Assembly (NCBI GenBank): GCA_964016885.1
Contig: OZ024742.1
Location: 115,758,939 to 115,822,938 of the forward strand
Source of the DNA: Eledone cirrhosa
Taxonomy: Eukaryota; Mollusca; Cephalopoda; Octopoda; Eledonidae
Direction of reading: 5' to 3'
DNA length: 64,000 bases
Below, piece by piece: positions 1-12,535 of the stretch. Every line of letters starts with the position of its first letter. Within the stretch, counting starts at the first letter, position 1. A program made the position numbers and the translations under genes. Below the pieces are notes generated by a model, which saw nothing but the letters and a program-made list of their open reading frames with translations, had not been told where the DNA came from and ran no database searches.

Positions 1-306
1 AAGAAAAAATCAAAATAATAGATTGGCTTTCTAGCATCTAAACTTAGTGTAAAGCCTGTCCCTAAATCCATAATTCCTGCTTAAGTTTCAGAGTAAAATA
101 ATGCTATTGTTGTTTTAATTCGGATATGTCCTGTTTAAGTAGATATATAGTGAAAAATATACTAATAGTAAGCGTATTGTCTTTTCTTGTATTTAACAAT
201 ATAATCCCACTGCCAATCTTTTGGCGATGCTATGATCGGATTTCTACGATTTCTAACTGACCGATTAACCTCGACAAGACTTCCTCCTTCATTGGCGTAT
301 GTACTG
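1..306. other. AT-rich non-coding DNA
   Basis: No coding, RNA or repeat signal was recognised here. The sequence is AT-rich and leads into a trinucleotide repeat. Confidence 0.5.
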
Positions 307-308
307 AA

Positions 309-386
<78 letters not shown>

Positions 387-480
387 CAGTAGCAGTAGCA
401 GCAGTAGTAGTAGTAGTAGCAGTAGTAGTAATAGTAGTAGTAGTAGTTGTAGTAGTAGTGGTAGTAGTAGCTGTTATAGT
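307..480. repeat. (AGT)n trinucleotide microsatellite
   Basis: A long AGT run with AGC, AAT and GGT interruptions toward its right end. The poly-serine and poly-tyrosine open frames across it are by-products of the repeat and not evidence of a gene. Confidence 0.95.
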
Positions 481-2290
481 TTTCGAAAAGGACGCTGATC
501 AAATACATTATTCCAGCCCTAGTAAACTCGACGTTTCATATCTGCTTAAAATACACAATCCAACGTAATTTTCGAAGCGGTAGAATACGAATTGTATGTG
601 GATAGTTTCCAGGAGGAAGGTATTTACTGTAGATTTCTACAGCGAATAAAATAGTGTATATTTTTAATGTGATTCTATCGACAATAATTTGCTGTGTAAC
701 ATGAAGTCTTAGCTTCGCCTTGGAACTTGAATAAAAACGAAATATGACAGGAGTTTCCTCCTGTAGTTGCTTAAAGAATCAAACTAACATTATGCAATTA
801 TTGATATAAATTCTCATTTCTGCATAATTATTTCTAGTTGAATTCTTAATAATCCATGCATAAAATATACAAACACAATTTTTAAAATCGGAACAATAAA
901 TGTTAACATAATGGATAATGTATATGAATATTATTCTATATTTTATATAAATATATCATATTAAATGTTATATTATATATATTAATATGTGACACATATA
1001 TAATATACCATCTATAAATAATGTATTAAATATGTTAGCACTTACTTTGCTATTTTGCAACTAACATCGATAAATATCATTTCACAAGCAAAACAAGTTT
1101 CAATAGGAATAGAAAACATCTACCCATATTTGTTTACAATATACAGGGTGATTGAAAACTATATGTACATGTTCATCAGCCTAGTTAACAATGGGACGCA
1201 AATCTCACTCAAATCTTAAACGAAGGTTTATTATTTTTATTCTGTTTGTATGCGAGGATTTCAGAGGCTTATAAACAGATAGAAAATAATTAAAAATGTA
1301 TTCCCAAACCAAGGACCTGGTCAAAATAACTGCCATAGATAAACTTCTCTGAAAGAAAGCAGGTCTGCCCGCAAAGACTTAAAATGTCATAGGAGACCTT
1401 TGATGATATAATCTTAGATTGATAGTAAATGCGAAACCATCATGACTGGACAGACTGAGCTGCTTGCTCATAATTTACCTTCGTTCCCAAACTAAATCTG
1501 TCAACAAACACAACATAGGATATTTAAAACAAATCAATTGAGAGGGCATCGTAATCGGCAGCTCTGGCACAAAGGCTGTTAGTAGATTCTACTATGATTT
1601 AATCTATATTCCGCGCATATCTCTTTCTTTACCTTCGACCGTAGTACCGTAAAAACAGAAATCGTTATCATTGGGGAAAATAAACATTTGCTATATGTGA
1701 TTTAAACTCTATACAGTTAAAATATGATGCTAAATATGCTAAATCGTTTTTGTGTATTGTTCCCTCAAACACACACACACAAACACACTTGTATATATAT
1801 ATATATATAGACATACATAAACGTATATATGTGTCAGTAATCAACACAAAATATAAGGTATGATGGATACATATAAATATATATTAATTATATTTATGTT
1901 TCTGGGCATTGTTGCATTTTATCGGCTACGTCATTTCGAATTTTGTTAGGTAATATATTATGTTTTTTCATATTATTCCAGTATCGTGTGAGTTTTATAG
2001 CTCTAAAATCACATTGAAATTTTATGATAGAAAGATGAAGATAAGAGTTTATTAGTATTACTTGAGAAATTAGTATTTAAAAAATAGATTCTGTGTTCGT
2101 CATTGTTAATCGAAACAGAAGTGATATCAGGATATTCTTTAACAATGGGAGTAAAATAAAGAATATGGAAATTAAAACTTTAAAATTATTAAGATAACAC
2201 CATTAACTGGTATCGCAATTAGCCAACAAAACGTCTATCTGTGGTTCTTATAAATATAAATATCCGTTAGACGAGATCTCCACTTGAAAC
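481..2290. other. AT-rich non-coding DNA
   Basis: About 1.8 kb with no open frame worth calling. It contains a short (CA)n/(TA)n patch at about 1768-1809. A CAGGGTG word near 1144 resembles some Tc1/mariner ends, but no partner end was found, so no transposon is called. Confidence 0.5.
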
Positions 2291-2294
2291 TATT

Positions 2295-2327
<33 letters not shown>

Positions 2328-2332
2328 ATATT

Positions 2333-2411
<79 letters not shown>

Positions 2412-2484
2412 GTGGAAGGATATTATGAAAGCGTATATGTACACGCTGTGTTGGCTTTTTGCTACACAGTTTTCTATACCTTTC

Positions 2485-2520
<36 letters not shown>

Positions 2521-2565
2521 GTAAATATATACGTATAATATACGTATAATAAACACTTATAAACG

Positions 2566-2607
<42 letters not shown>

Positions 2608-2625
2608 ATGTATATATATATATGT
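2291..2625. repeat. (TA)n microsatellite cluster
   Basis: Three long (TA)n runs at about 2294-2408, 2488-2516 and 2571-2625 (the last with TG units) are separated by short unique AT-rich pieces. Tyr/Ile-rich frames here are repeat artefacts. Confidence 0.95.
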
Positions 2626-3226
2626 CAGGTCACCAGTTGGTGCTACTGGTAACATGTATTCCAGACAACCTCTCCCATGGTCGGGTCGTTGGCGACTAAA
2701 CTGGTAACCCCACCAAGGTTTCTTGGTGACGAGAGTGACTTTGGACATCCTGCAGGACTAAAAACAAAACCTGTCAAAGGGCAAAGGAGCTCTTAAGAGT
2801 CTATGGACATCCAAAATCACCGGGAGAGATGACACCTTAGCCTTTGTCAAGGCATAATTCTAGAAGAAGGAAAACTCTGATATAATACCTGCAACCCTGA
2901 TAGTATCCAACGATGTTGACTCGTTCTTCTTTTTGGTAAATATCATCTTGGTTAAGAGAGTGGGACTGGCTTTGTGCAGTGCCTTTGCTCACTATAAAAG
3001 CTTCACGGCACAAGCATTGCTTTATATCTGGAGATCTCCCTTTACTTGTCGTCACATGGTACCATGGGCCCAGCACTATGTGTCAATAATTGTCACAAGT
3101 GTAGTGATTGTACCAGAGTTTTCAAGTCAATGGCTGGACAAAACGTCACACTCGTAGGGGTTCGGTAGCGCTTCTCCTACATGGATATAAAGTAGTGGCC
3201 GTACTCGAAAACGAATTGGCAGTCCC
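2626..3226. other. GC-richer block between TA tracts, probable old dispersed repeat
   Basis: About 600 bp of visibly higher GC than its surroundings, bounded by (TA)n on both sides. It has no long open frame and no terminal inverted repeat that I could match. The sharp composition change suggests an inserted element of unknown class. I do not recognise the family. Confidence 0.35.
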
Positions 3227-3251
3227 CATATATATATATATATATATATAT
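3227..3251. repeat. (TA)n microsatellite
   Basis: A pure TA run forming the right border of the GC-richer block. Confidence 0.9.
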
Positions 3252-5212
3252 CTTAATATCTCCAGTGGGTGAATCCAGGATTGGGCATGTTCGATGAAAA
3301 CATGATACTTAATGAATATACAGTCACATAAGCATACATAATTACACAAGCGTATATGTATACACGCGCGTGTATATCCATGAACAAGGCACAATTTCCG
3401 CAGACAGAATCATGTATATACGGACAAGTCATATCTTTCATATCACACAAACTTAAAAGAAAACATCGTATGCATACTAGTACATGTAATTCACACATAA
3501 TATAGATATGAGCACATACCACACACCCATGCCAATAGTATTGCTGTTTCAAAAACATATACGTGAGGATGTTATGAATTGTATTAATGGAAATAATAAC
3601 CTATGTCACATAAGCACAAGATCAGAAATATTAGGTGATGGAAGCCTCGACATTATCAATCTCAGTACTTGTTTTATCAATCTCAGGTGGTTGAAAATCA
3701 ATGATACATTTGGTAGGATTTGAATTTAGAATGTAGAGAAAGGTAATTAAATATCACAAGTAAGTTTGTCCGGTGCTATAAGAAATTCCGTCAAAACCAT
3801 TGCAACGTACGTTTTTCTTAATATACGAATATCTTGCGATTGTATAGAATTTTTAAATCTTCGAATCGATATATTCTTGGAAGGTATTTTGAGCTGCATG
3901 TTGATGATATTCTTTTGGAAAATGCAGTAATTATAATTCTTGAAAAACGTTGGACATAAACAATGCCGACTTTTGTAAACGTGTTTGATGGCCATCAACA
4001 CTCTGGAGATTTAGTAATCGATGAATGCATGTGACTGATACATTGTTTGAATATAACTCTGGATCTGGAAGCTGTGTAGGCACTTCACATCAGTTCAGCA
4101 CCTTTGAAAATACCATCAGGTTATTGTATAGATTCCCTTTTCCATCATATTCCAGAATACACGAAATCAAAATAAAAGTGATTAGTATATTACATTACAA
4201 TGATTTTTATTTGTTTTTGTTGAACTTATATGACACTCATTTGTCAAGTCATTTTGACGTTCTGTAGTAATGTAAATGTCAAACAATGTATAGTTGTTCT
4301 CTAATACAATCTTCTGAGTGGTGGTGCAAGTGTCAGCGTTAAAAATATCTCTCATTTAGTCACGTTCGATCGGTAAGCTTAGTCCATCATCTTCATCGTC
4401 TTTCTGTTGTCGCATTCATTGAGAAATATATGAAGGCAGTGTAGAGCAGAGTGTACACAAATAATCACGAGTAATCTCTTGATTAAATGAGATTTGTGTT
4501 TAGCGCTTTTTTCATTTTAATCTCATTCATTAAAATAACTGTTTTGTAACTTTAATTAAACTGATGAAAATGAACATGAATGAAAAATGAGAACAGAAAT
4601 ATTAGAATATATCAGTAGAAAGAAATTTGCACTTCAGAACCGTGTACTAGCTGAACATACTTAGTTAAAAGTTCATTCCAAAATAAACATAATCATTTAA
4701 GATGACAAAAAAAAAAGACAGTTGTTTCTCTATAAAACTAATACATAATTCATAAGAATATACATTCTTTTAAACATCGAGGTTATTTTTGTTTATTTTA
4801 TTTTCAGCGATGAGTCTTGCAGTTATTCGATCAACGGAATAGTAGCTCCTGTAGTTACTGTGCAATAGAATAAGCATTCCATAGAAGTCTCTATAATTAA
4901 CGAGAATCTTCAGCTGAATCAAGATATCAGTGTGCTGACCAGACTTGATGAGTGATTTACAAGAAGATTCCAAAGCCGACCATTAGTTTAAGTTAGATCT
5001 ATTATTCCACTGTTGAGCTATGATAATCTGATGTCTGTCACATTTGCAACGAACATCAGACAACGAAAGAGGAGTGGGATTATTCGTTATCCATTTTTAA
5101 TGTCTTTCTATTCGTTTTTGTTTTTTGTTCATCTATCTCCTATGAATAATCATAGTAATTGACACAGTCATATGCTCGTTGTTCTTTACACTGCTGTAAA
5201 ATCTCCCCTTTC
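3252..5212. other. AT-rich non-coding DNA
   Basis: No recognisable gene or repeat in about 2 kb. The short frames present have low complexity or no family resemblance. Confidence 0.5.
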
Positions 5213-5221
5213 GTCTCTCTC

Positions 5222-5307
<86 letters not shown>

Positions 5308-5309
5308 GC
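5213..5309. repeat. (CT)n microsatellite
   Basis: A near-perfect CT run of about 90 bp with one GT and a few CA interruptions. Confidence 0.95.
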
Positions 5310-6014
<705 letters not shown>

Positions 6015-6360
6015 AACACATGCTTACGCACGTGCTCAAGTATTGCTCCTTTTACAAAAGTGTTTTTTTTCCATTTCAGCTAGACGCGCGCCATCATCCA
6101 CTTTTCTAGAAAGAAATCGCCAGCACCAGCCATTTTGCAAGAGATGTCAACGTCAATGGACCTAGTGTTTTTATCTAAAGAAATTTTGTTTCCGAATCCA
6201 TCCCGCCCGTCCGCTTAACCTATTTTATTTCTCATTCTTTCTTCTGGTAATGGACTAGCGTCCGAAAAGTTAAGACCCTCTTCCTGATATATCAAGCGTT
6301 AATCTAATATATACCTTCCATATACTGTACCGATTGTGTTGTTATTTCTGTTTACCTTTT
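6015..6360. other. Non-coding DNA
   Basis: No feature recognised between the compound repeat and the next TA tract. Confidence 0.5.
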
Positions 6361-6390
6361 ACATACATATATATATATATATACTGCATA

Positions 6391-6475
<85 letters not shown>

Positions 6476-6484
6476 GTATATTTA

Positions 6485-6554
<70 letters not shown>
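6361..6554. repeat. Long (TA)n tract
   Basis: Almost 190 bp of TA, broken by a few TG and TTTA units. Confidence 0.95.
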
Positions 6555-6558
<4 letters not shown>

Positions 6559-6767
6559 CGGCAAAAGGGACAAGATTTGTTATCAAGGCTTGCACTTTCC
6601 ATTACACATTGTTTGCTAACATAGTGGACTAGAGATATGTGAAGTTAAGTGTCTTCATCAACGAAACGAAGTGCCGCGAGGAATTGAATTTCGAACTTAC
6701 TAAACACAGACATGCCTATAGATAAATATATATTTATATGTGTAACGCCATACTCACATTCTCACTA

Positions 6768-6801
6768 TGTACACACATACACACATACGTACACACACAT
6801 A

Positions 6802-6888
<87 letters not shown>

Positions 6889-6896
6889 GTATATAT
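6768..6896. repeat. (AC)n then (TA)n microsatellite
   Basis: A long AC run, nearly pure from about 6804, passes into a short TA tract. It directly abuts the left arm of a MITE hairpin and may have replaced the outer part of that arm. Confidence 0.95.
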
Positions 6897-7055
6897 ACTC
6901 AATACTTAGGGTAGTAGAGTGTGTAATAGGAAAATGTTTGACGGCAATTTCTGGACCAGCCCTCAAACATGTTCCTATTACCCACTCTACTACCCTAAGT
7001 ATTGAGTACTATGGTGCATTGTGGTCCATCTAGTTCTTACCACACCTCCTTTGTT
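6897..7055. mobile_element. MITE with long terminal inverted repeat, copy 1
   Basis: The left arm 6897-6939 pairs with the right arm 6965-7007 with few mismatches around a 25-bp centre. The right arm continues to about 7055, with GTGGTCCATCTAGTTCTTAC near 7021, and ends at TTATA before a TA tract. The matching outer part of the left arm is missing and replaced by (AC)n/(TA)n. The same arm, including the outer part, recurs at 20026-20111, so this is a dispersed family. There is no coding capacity. The TA context suggests insertion at TA, as for Tc1/mariner-mobilised MITEs; that assignment is inference. Confidence 0.75.
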
Positions 7056-7208
7056 ATATATATATATATATATATATATACACGGTCGGAATTTTACGTA
7101 ACTTTACACACAAACTGCATCTCCCCATGCATTGAGTACTCCCATTATTAGTAGTCCCGCCGGTCTCAGCACTGCAACCCCCTTCTCTCTTTCTCTCTCC
7201 CTCTCTCT

Positions 7209-7252
<44 letters not shown>
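7056..7252. repeat. (TA)n and (CT)n tracts
   Basis: A short TA run at 7056-7080 is followed by about 100 bp of unique DNA, then a CT run from about 7180 passing into (TA)n to 7252. Confidence 0.9.
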
Positions 7253-7255
<3 letters not shown>

Positions 7256-8499
7256 TAAATGTATATAGTATACATACGTACATACAAGTTCTTATATACC
7301 TAACTACATATACAAATATACGGCAAGTATTATAAATTATAGGAATGAATCAGTAAAATGAATTCTTACCCAAAGACAGTAATTTTAATGCAATTTTCTA
7401 AATTACTATTTTCTACCGATTTTGATAATCACTGAAAGGGGAGCATCAAACAAAATGCTAAAAACAGTAATTTTCTATCGATTTCCCTATTTCCGACAGC
7501 ATATTGTGCCATGACATAGCTTGGAAGCAGACGTCCCTCTTGTTACAGGGGAGAATATATTCTATATGTTAAATCGGTGAAACGAAAGCCTATGTATAAT
7601 ATATATGTCCATGGAAATAATTGATTTGATAGAGTACATTCTGCAAGCATATTGATCATTGTTATTCCATTGGGGAATGCAGGACCAGTCTGTTGTAGTA
7701 TGTATTTTATGTGACTTCCAATAGAATAGCAGCAATACTAAAACATTTTACGTAGTTCAGCAGTTGTGGTTGAGAATGCCCTAATCAAGGCTGATGTTAC
7801 TGTTTGGCCATTGTTCAGCAGATAATAGTATAACATTATTATCGGTGATGCGAAGAAATACATATATGCGTATAAGTGTGTGTGTATGTCTGCACAAACA
7901 CACATACAACCACATGTGTATGTGCGTATTCGTAGATAACTATATACGTATGTAAACATATTCAAATATACATAGGTAACTTATGTTAGATTAATGTGCT
8001 ATTTTGTATGGAAAGTATTTATTATATGACATTAGAATGTTATTGAGCTTATATATATTTATATATTTCCATTACCTGAAAATTCTAATCTGTTTGTGGG
8101 GTAGGGTAAATGTGTTAGTATGTTTGTGTATTGATGCTTGTGTAACTCAGTGTATAAGTATTTCCCCTATAGTATTTGCTAAGTCAATAATATACCCAAT
8201 AAAATGTAAATGTCCAGCTGATAATATAATTGAATACAAAGCAAATGACATTTTCGAACTTTAGCATGGATTACAAGAATATTTCTTATATTATCGTCAC
8301 TACATCTTTATAAGTACTAACATGTCATTTTAGAGGAAATGACTTGACACTTGTAATATCACAGACATTGAAGTCACGTATATCTTGAAAGTACACAAAA
8401 CCCTGTACTCCTGCAGAGCGATTATTTTAATTGTTTTTCTTCTGGGAATCTGGGAATGAAACTGTATCAACATTGTATAGGAAAATGTATATAAATGTA

Positions 8500-8502
<3 letters not shown>
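7253..8502. other. AT-rich non-coding DNA
   Basis: No coding or repeat signal recognised in about 1.25 kb. Confidence 0.5.
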
Positions 8503-8544
<42 letters not shown>

Positions 8545-8992
8545 GATATTAACAAATGGAAACTATATTTATAAAACCATATTTATTTCATTATACATAT
8601 TTCAAGGACACCAAGTTAAATTATGGATAAAATATAATATAGATCAGTTTTAAAAATAAATATTGACATACCCTTAAAGAATGCAACCATTACTGTTGGA
8701 AGCTCCCGGATTGTGGAGGTGTAGCTTTAATTATATTATTAGTATTGGATATTTTTAAAATAAGCCGTTGGGTTACGGAGAAAGAGAAGTAAGCAGAACA
8801 ACAGAGAGAGAAAGATACAGAAAAAAGGTAATATATACTTACCTATACGAATAAGTAATGGTATTAACATAACATATACTTAGCTACCATATCAAGACGT
8901 AAAATATACGCGTATAGTTCGTACTATCCGTTAGGGTGAAGATACCGTTAAGGGTGAAAGCTGCGATTCTTTGCTTAAACTTTGATCTGTTA

Positions 8993-9042
<50 letters not shown>

Positions 9043-9276
9043 TACATTTAAAAAAAAAATATATTTTCACTAGCCCTGAGACTTGGCAGTTGAACAGTGA
9101 CTGTACTGATGAAGGTTAATGCCCAGATACATTAGTATCTGCAGTTCTGTTTACATGCCAACACAAGAGCAAGAATGAGGGGATCATTCTACTGACATGG
9201 CTTTAAAAATGAGGCTTGTTTGCATAATTGTAAACGAATCGAATATTATTATTAATATTCGAAAAACGCAGATTAC

Positions 9277-9342
<66 letters not shown>
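8503..9342. repeat. Three TA-rich microsatellites in AT-rich DNA
   Basis: (TA)n runs lie at about 8503-8544, 8999-9037 and 9281-9314, the last continuing as (TG)n to about 9342. The sequence between them is AT-rich with no recognised feature. Confidence 0.85.
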
Positions 9343-9344
<2 letters not shown>

Positions 9345-10019
9345 GTTTATGTTTATCCAGGATTCAATCGGGGTTAACCACAGTAAGTAAGTTACTCAAT
9401 ACATGTAAATATCTAATATAGAAATGGCTTCTACACTACTAGAACTGTTTCATAAGGTATCCATTAGAAACTACCAAATCGTATATAAAATGGAACATAG
9501 CTAGATCAGAACACAATCATGAGAAGCAATGTAGCCTCTCCAATCAAATAGACTGTCACCTTAACACACAACATTGCGAAAAGAAAGTCGGAAACAAATC
9601 CAATGTTAAATAAAAAATTATAACAAATTAAACATAAGTCATACAGCTTCAGAATTCAAAGCTAGACTCTACCAGTTGCAACCTACCTATGTAATCCAGC
9701 CGGAAAATTCCCATATCCCTTTCAATACACACATGGTATTTACACGAAAAAAAATGCACCCTTCCAATTAATATTGAATATCATCAACACTACATTTTAC
9801 ATTAGAGATTACTATATGTGCTATATTTACTCCGACGAAACTCCATATATGATGTACGCCAATGAACTGCTGTTAAACAAAATTGGTTACAGCATGTACA
9901 ATCATGATCTACTTAACAAGCTTCAACTCCAAATTACTACATGACACCGGTGTGTGGCATACTTTGTACCTATTATGCGCGCACATTTATAACATAACTA
10001 CACTGCGACTAACACAGGT
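9343..10019. other. AT-rich non-coding DNA
   Basis: Nothing recognised. It ends where a GC-richer coding remnant begins at about 10020. Confidence 0.5.
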
Positions 10020-10289
10020 TCTGCTGTACGTCGGGCTGAGGAGGAGAAACTCTTTAAATACCGGTCGCTCTCTGTCAGGTTTGTGGTTGTAACCCTGGCA
10101 GTGGAGAATTCTGGTGTCCTCGGCCCTGGGGCTACCTCCCTACTCACCACCATAGGCACTAAGCTGGCCAGCCGCAGGTGTGAACCCCGCAAGTTGGAGT
10201 GGCTTTTCCAGCGCGTCTCCCTTGCCGTCCTCCGGGGAAATGCCTTCGCCATCCTGTCCGCCGGGGTTGAGTGTTTTAGCATCGCGTAA
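10020..10289 (+). pseudogene. C-terminal fragment of a non-LTR reverse transcriptase
   Basis: A single open frame of about 89 codons carries the pattern of a C-terminal domain I know from invertebrate non-LTR retrotransposon polyproteins. An E-E-K/KYRSL start is followed by LGPGA, a TTIGTKLAS segment, EPRKLEWLFQR, and the closing VLRGNAFAILSAG before a stop. In related elements this tail follows the reverse transcriptase and a PD-D type endonuclease region. Neither is present here: the DNA upstream is AT-rich and unrelated, so this is a 5'-truncated remnant. GC content is clearly above the flanks. No full-length relative occurs in the window. The family name is not certain. Confidence 0.6.
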
Positions 10290-10356
10290 CATTCCATATT
10301 TAAGTATGTGCATTATCATATACATGCATAATGTGTTTCTATATTATATATAGATA

Positions 10357-10414
10357 ATTGTTTCTACTTTTGGCACAAGGCCAGCAATTAACCAGTGCAT
10401 TACTGGTACTTTAT
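10357..10414 (-). mobile_element. 5'-truncated tRNA-derived SINE fragment
   Basis: Matches the 3' part of the SINE seen complete at 49742-49910, in the minus orientation. It is flanked by a 19-bp direct repeat with one mismatch (about 10340-10358 and 10412-10430), which reads as a target-site duplication. The tRNA-like head is missing. Confidence 0.75.
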
Positions 10415-11881
10415 ATTATACATAGATAATACCAGAGAATTGTGCTATGTCAGGGAATGATGTTTTTTAAAGAATTTCTTTAAATATTTATCGATATTAT
10501 TTCGTTTCCAAAATGTCTCAATTTTCTCAAATATAACAATGTATATAAAGAAAGTTCAAGCTTAACTACTCACATGCAAAACGTCACCAAAAACGTATAA
10601 TTCATACCGGTTAAACACAATAGCACATATTCCTGAATTCATAACGCATACCTTGCATATTATCTGAACATAAACTACGACAGTAAAGTTTCACATAAAG
10701 AATTAAAAAAAAGCATATTCTACTACAGGTCATTACTACATTACAAGTAAAATGCTAACATATATAGTTAACAACCATTGCATTCATAAAACGAGATAGT
10801 TTGCTCTGTACAAGCTAGTGCACTTGAGTTATTGCCACCAAAATGTTTGAGACTAAATAATACATAATGATAAATGTATTGATACCACATAACTAAACAC
10901 AAATGCCTAAGCTCACAAATACTACCAAAGGAAATAACGGAAACACGCCTCCATGACGTACACATTGTACCTAACACACGGAAATAAAACAGCGACAAAC
11001 AAAAAATAAATATATAAACATCTGTTTCGAGCGAGAGACCTACATCAGAATCGACGCGGTATGTTCAAGTCGTTCAATCAATGTAACAGTTTCTTCATGG
11101 AATCAACGTGTACGTGGTTGAGCATTCTATAAATTCATATAACTTTAGCGTAATTCTCAGGGAAATTCAACGTGACACAATGAAGGACAAAGCTGGCTCA
11201 TTGAATTACAGGTATAGTCTATTCAAATGTAATACACACAGTCTCTATCTACTGAACTTCACTTAAAAGGGTCGAGTCGAGGCTCTGGAAAGTATCACAT
11301 TCTCAAAATGCTACACGATGAGATTGAACCCATAAGCTATATTTTAAACCTTCTGCCCATCTATACATAGTTTAAAAACTATTCCAATGATCCTTCGCTC
11401 CAATTTCCAGAACCAATTCGTGGATACAAACAAATCTTTGCTCAGATATAGTCATATATACATTAGGACACAAAACAACTCAACGAACCAGATTCATAAA
11501 AACAGACTTCAAAAGGGTTCAAGCAAAAAAGTCCCATCCTCCTGTTTAATTTCCACTTTCATAAAATCTATTAATCACACTATTATCTAAATGTAACTTT
11601 CTCATCCTAGACACTATCATTTTCTTTTTTATTTCATATTTCCCTTTTCGTTTATATTTATGTTTTATTTCATTTCTCATTTTGTCTTTCAAGTCTGAAA
11701 TATATCCTCTCATTTTTTAATCACGTTATAGCTTCATATTTTGGAGATGATCAATGGCAGAAATTAACACACAGTTCATGCTTGACCATAGTGCCAATTA
11801 ATCCTACAATAATATTTTCATTTCATTTTCAGAAACATTTGGAGAATTACGTTGATTAGGAAAAGTACTAGTCTCAATTAT
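10415..11881. other. AT-rich non-coding DNA
   Basis: About 1.4 kb with no recognised gene. The only oddity is GGCTCATTGAATTACAGG near 11190, which loosely resembles the arm of the inverted repeat at 43556-43606. Confidence 0.5.
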
Positions 11882-11896
11882 TTATATATATAATTA

Positions 11897-11930
<34 letters not shown>
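11882..11930. repeat. (TA)n microsatellite
   Basis: TA run with a few AATT interruptions at its left end. Confidence 0.9.
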
Positions 11931-11931
<1 letters not shown>

Positions 11932-12480
11932 CCATTTTAGTTGATCCAAGCAATCAACTACCTTTGGCTTAAGCATAAATAAGCACTCCATGCCATAGCT
12001 GTCCTAAATAAATTTCGTATATGGTATCAAGCAGAGTATCAATGTTAAGTACGAAGAAGATAGGTTTCACTTTAGATTATTGTCTTATTTTACACCCCGT
12101 AAGTACGTTTCAAGGGAATTTACATGACCAAATGTAATAGTTATTTAATGTGTTGTCTTGAGACAGGCTGAAATAATAAACAATAATTATATTGTTTTTA
12201 TACACGCCCGCTGTGGAAGGGTTGTTGCTCATTCGGGTTATAGCAAGCACATGTTATATCACGCTAACGCTGCTTAGCTAGTGATAGAGGAGTGAAAGAT
12301 GCCTTAGTGGTAGTAAGAGATGAATGTAGGTCAGTGTGCGCACGGACTCTGTGTGTTCCGTTTTAGACAGTTCATTATGACAATTAAAGAAGCTATGAAA
12401 CACAATTCCCACGAGTTAATCTATCTAATTTCCTATCAGTATAGAGGCATCAGTTAATTCTCAGTAGGCTATTCGGATCA
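11931..12480. other. AT-rich non-coding DNA
   Basis: No feature recognised. Confidence 0.5.
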
Positions 12481-12535
12481 TATTATTATTATTAGTAGTA
12501 CTGGGGTAATTGCTGGCCTTGTGCCAATTATTATT
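12481..12535 (+). mobile_element. SINE 3'-end fragment
   Basis: Contains the SINE tail words GGGGTAATTGCTGGCCTTG and TGCC followed by ATT repeats, here in plus orientation. It is a very short 5'-truncated copy of the family at 49742-49910. Confidence 0.6.

Noticed and set aside
230..508. Poly-Ser and poly-Tyr open frames over the (AGT)n repeat
   Set aside because: The frames exist only because a trinucleotide repeat has no stops in most frames; there is no flanking coding sequence.
1140..1180. CAGGGTG word as a possible Tc1/mariner terminal repeat
   Set aside because: No inverted partner and no transposase-like sequence within several kb.
6361..6900. CRISPR-like or satellite array
   Set aside because: Repeats are simple dinucleotides without unique spacers, and the window is eukaryotic.
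9998..10297. 99-codon minus-strand frame
   Set aside because: The plus-strand frame at the same place matches a known reverse transcriptase C-terminal pattern; the minus-strand frame has none.
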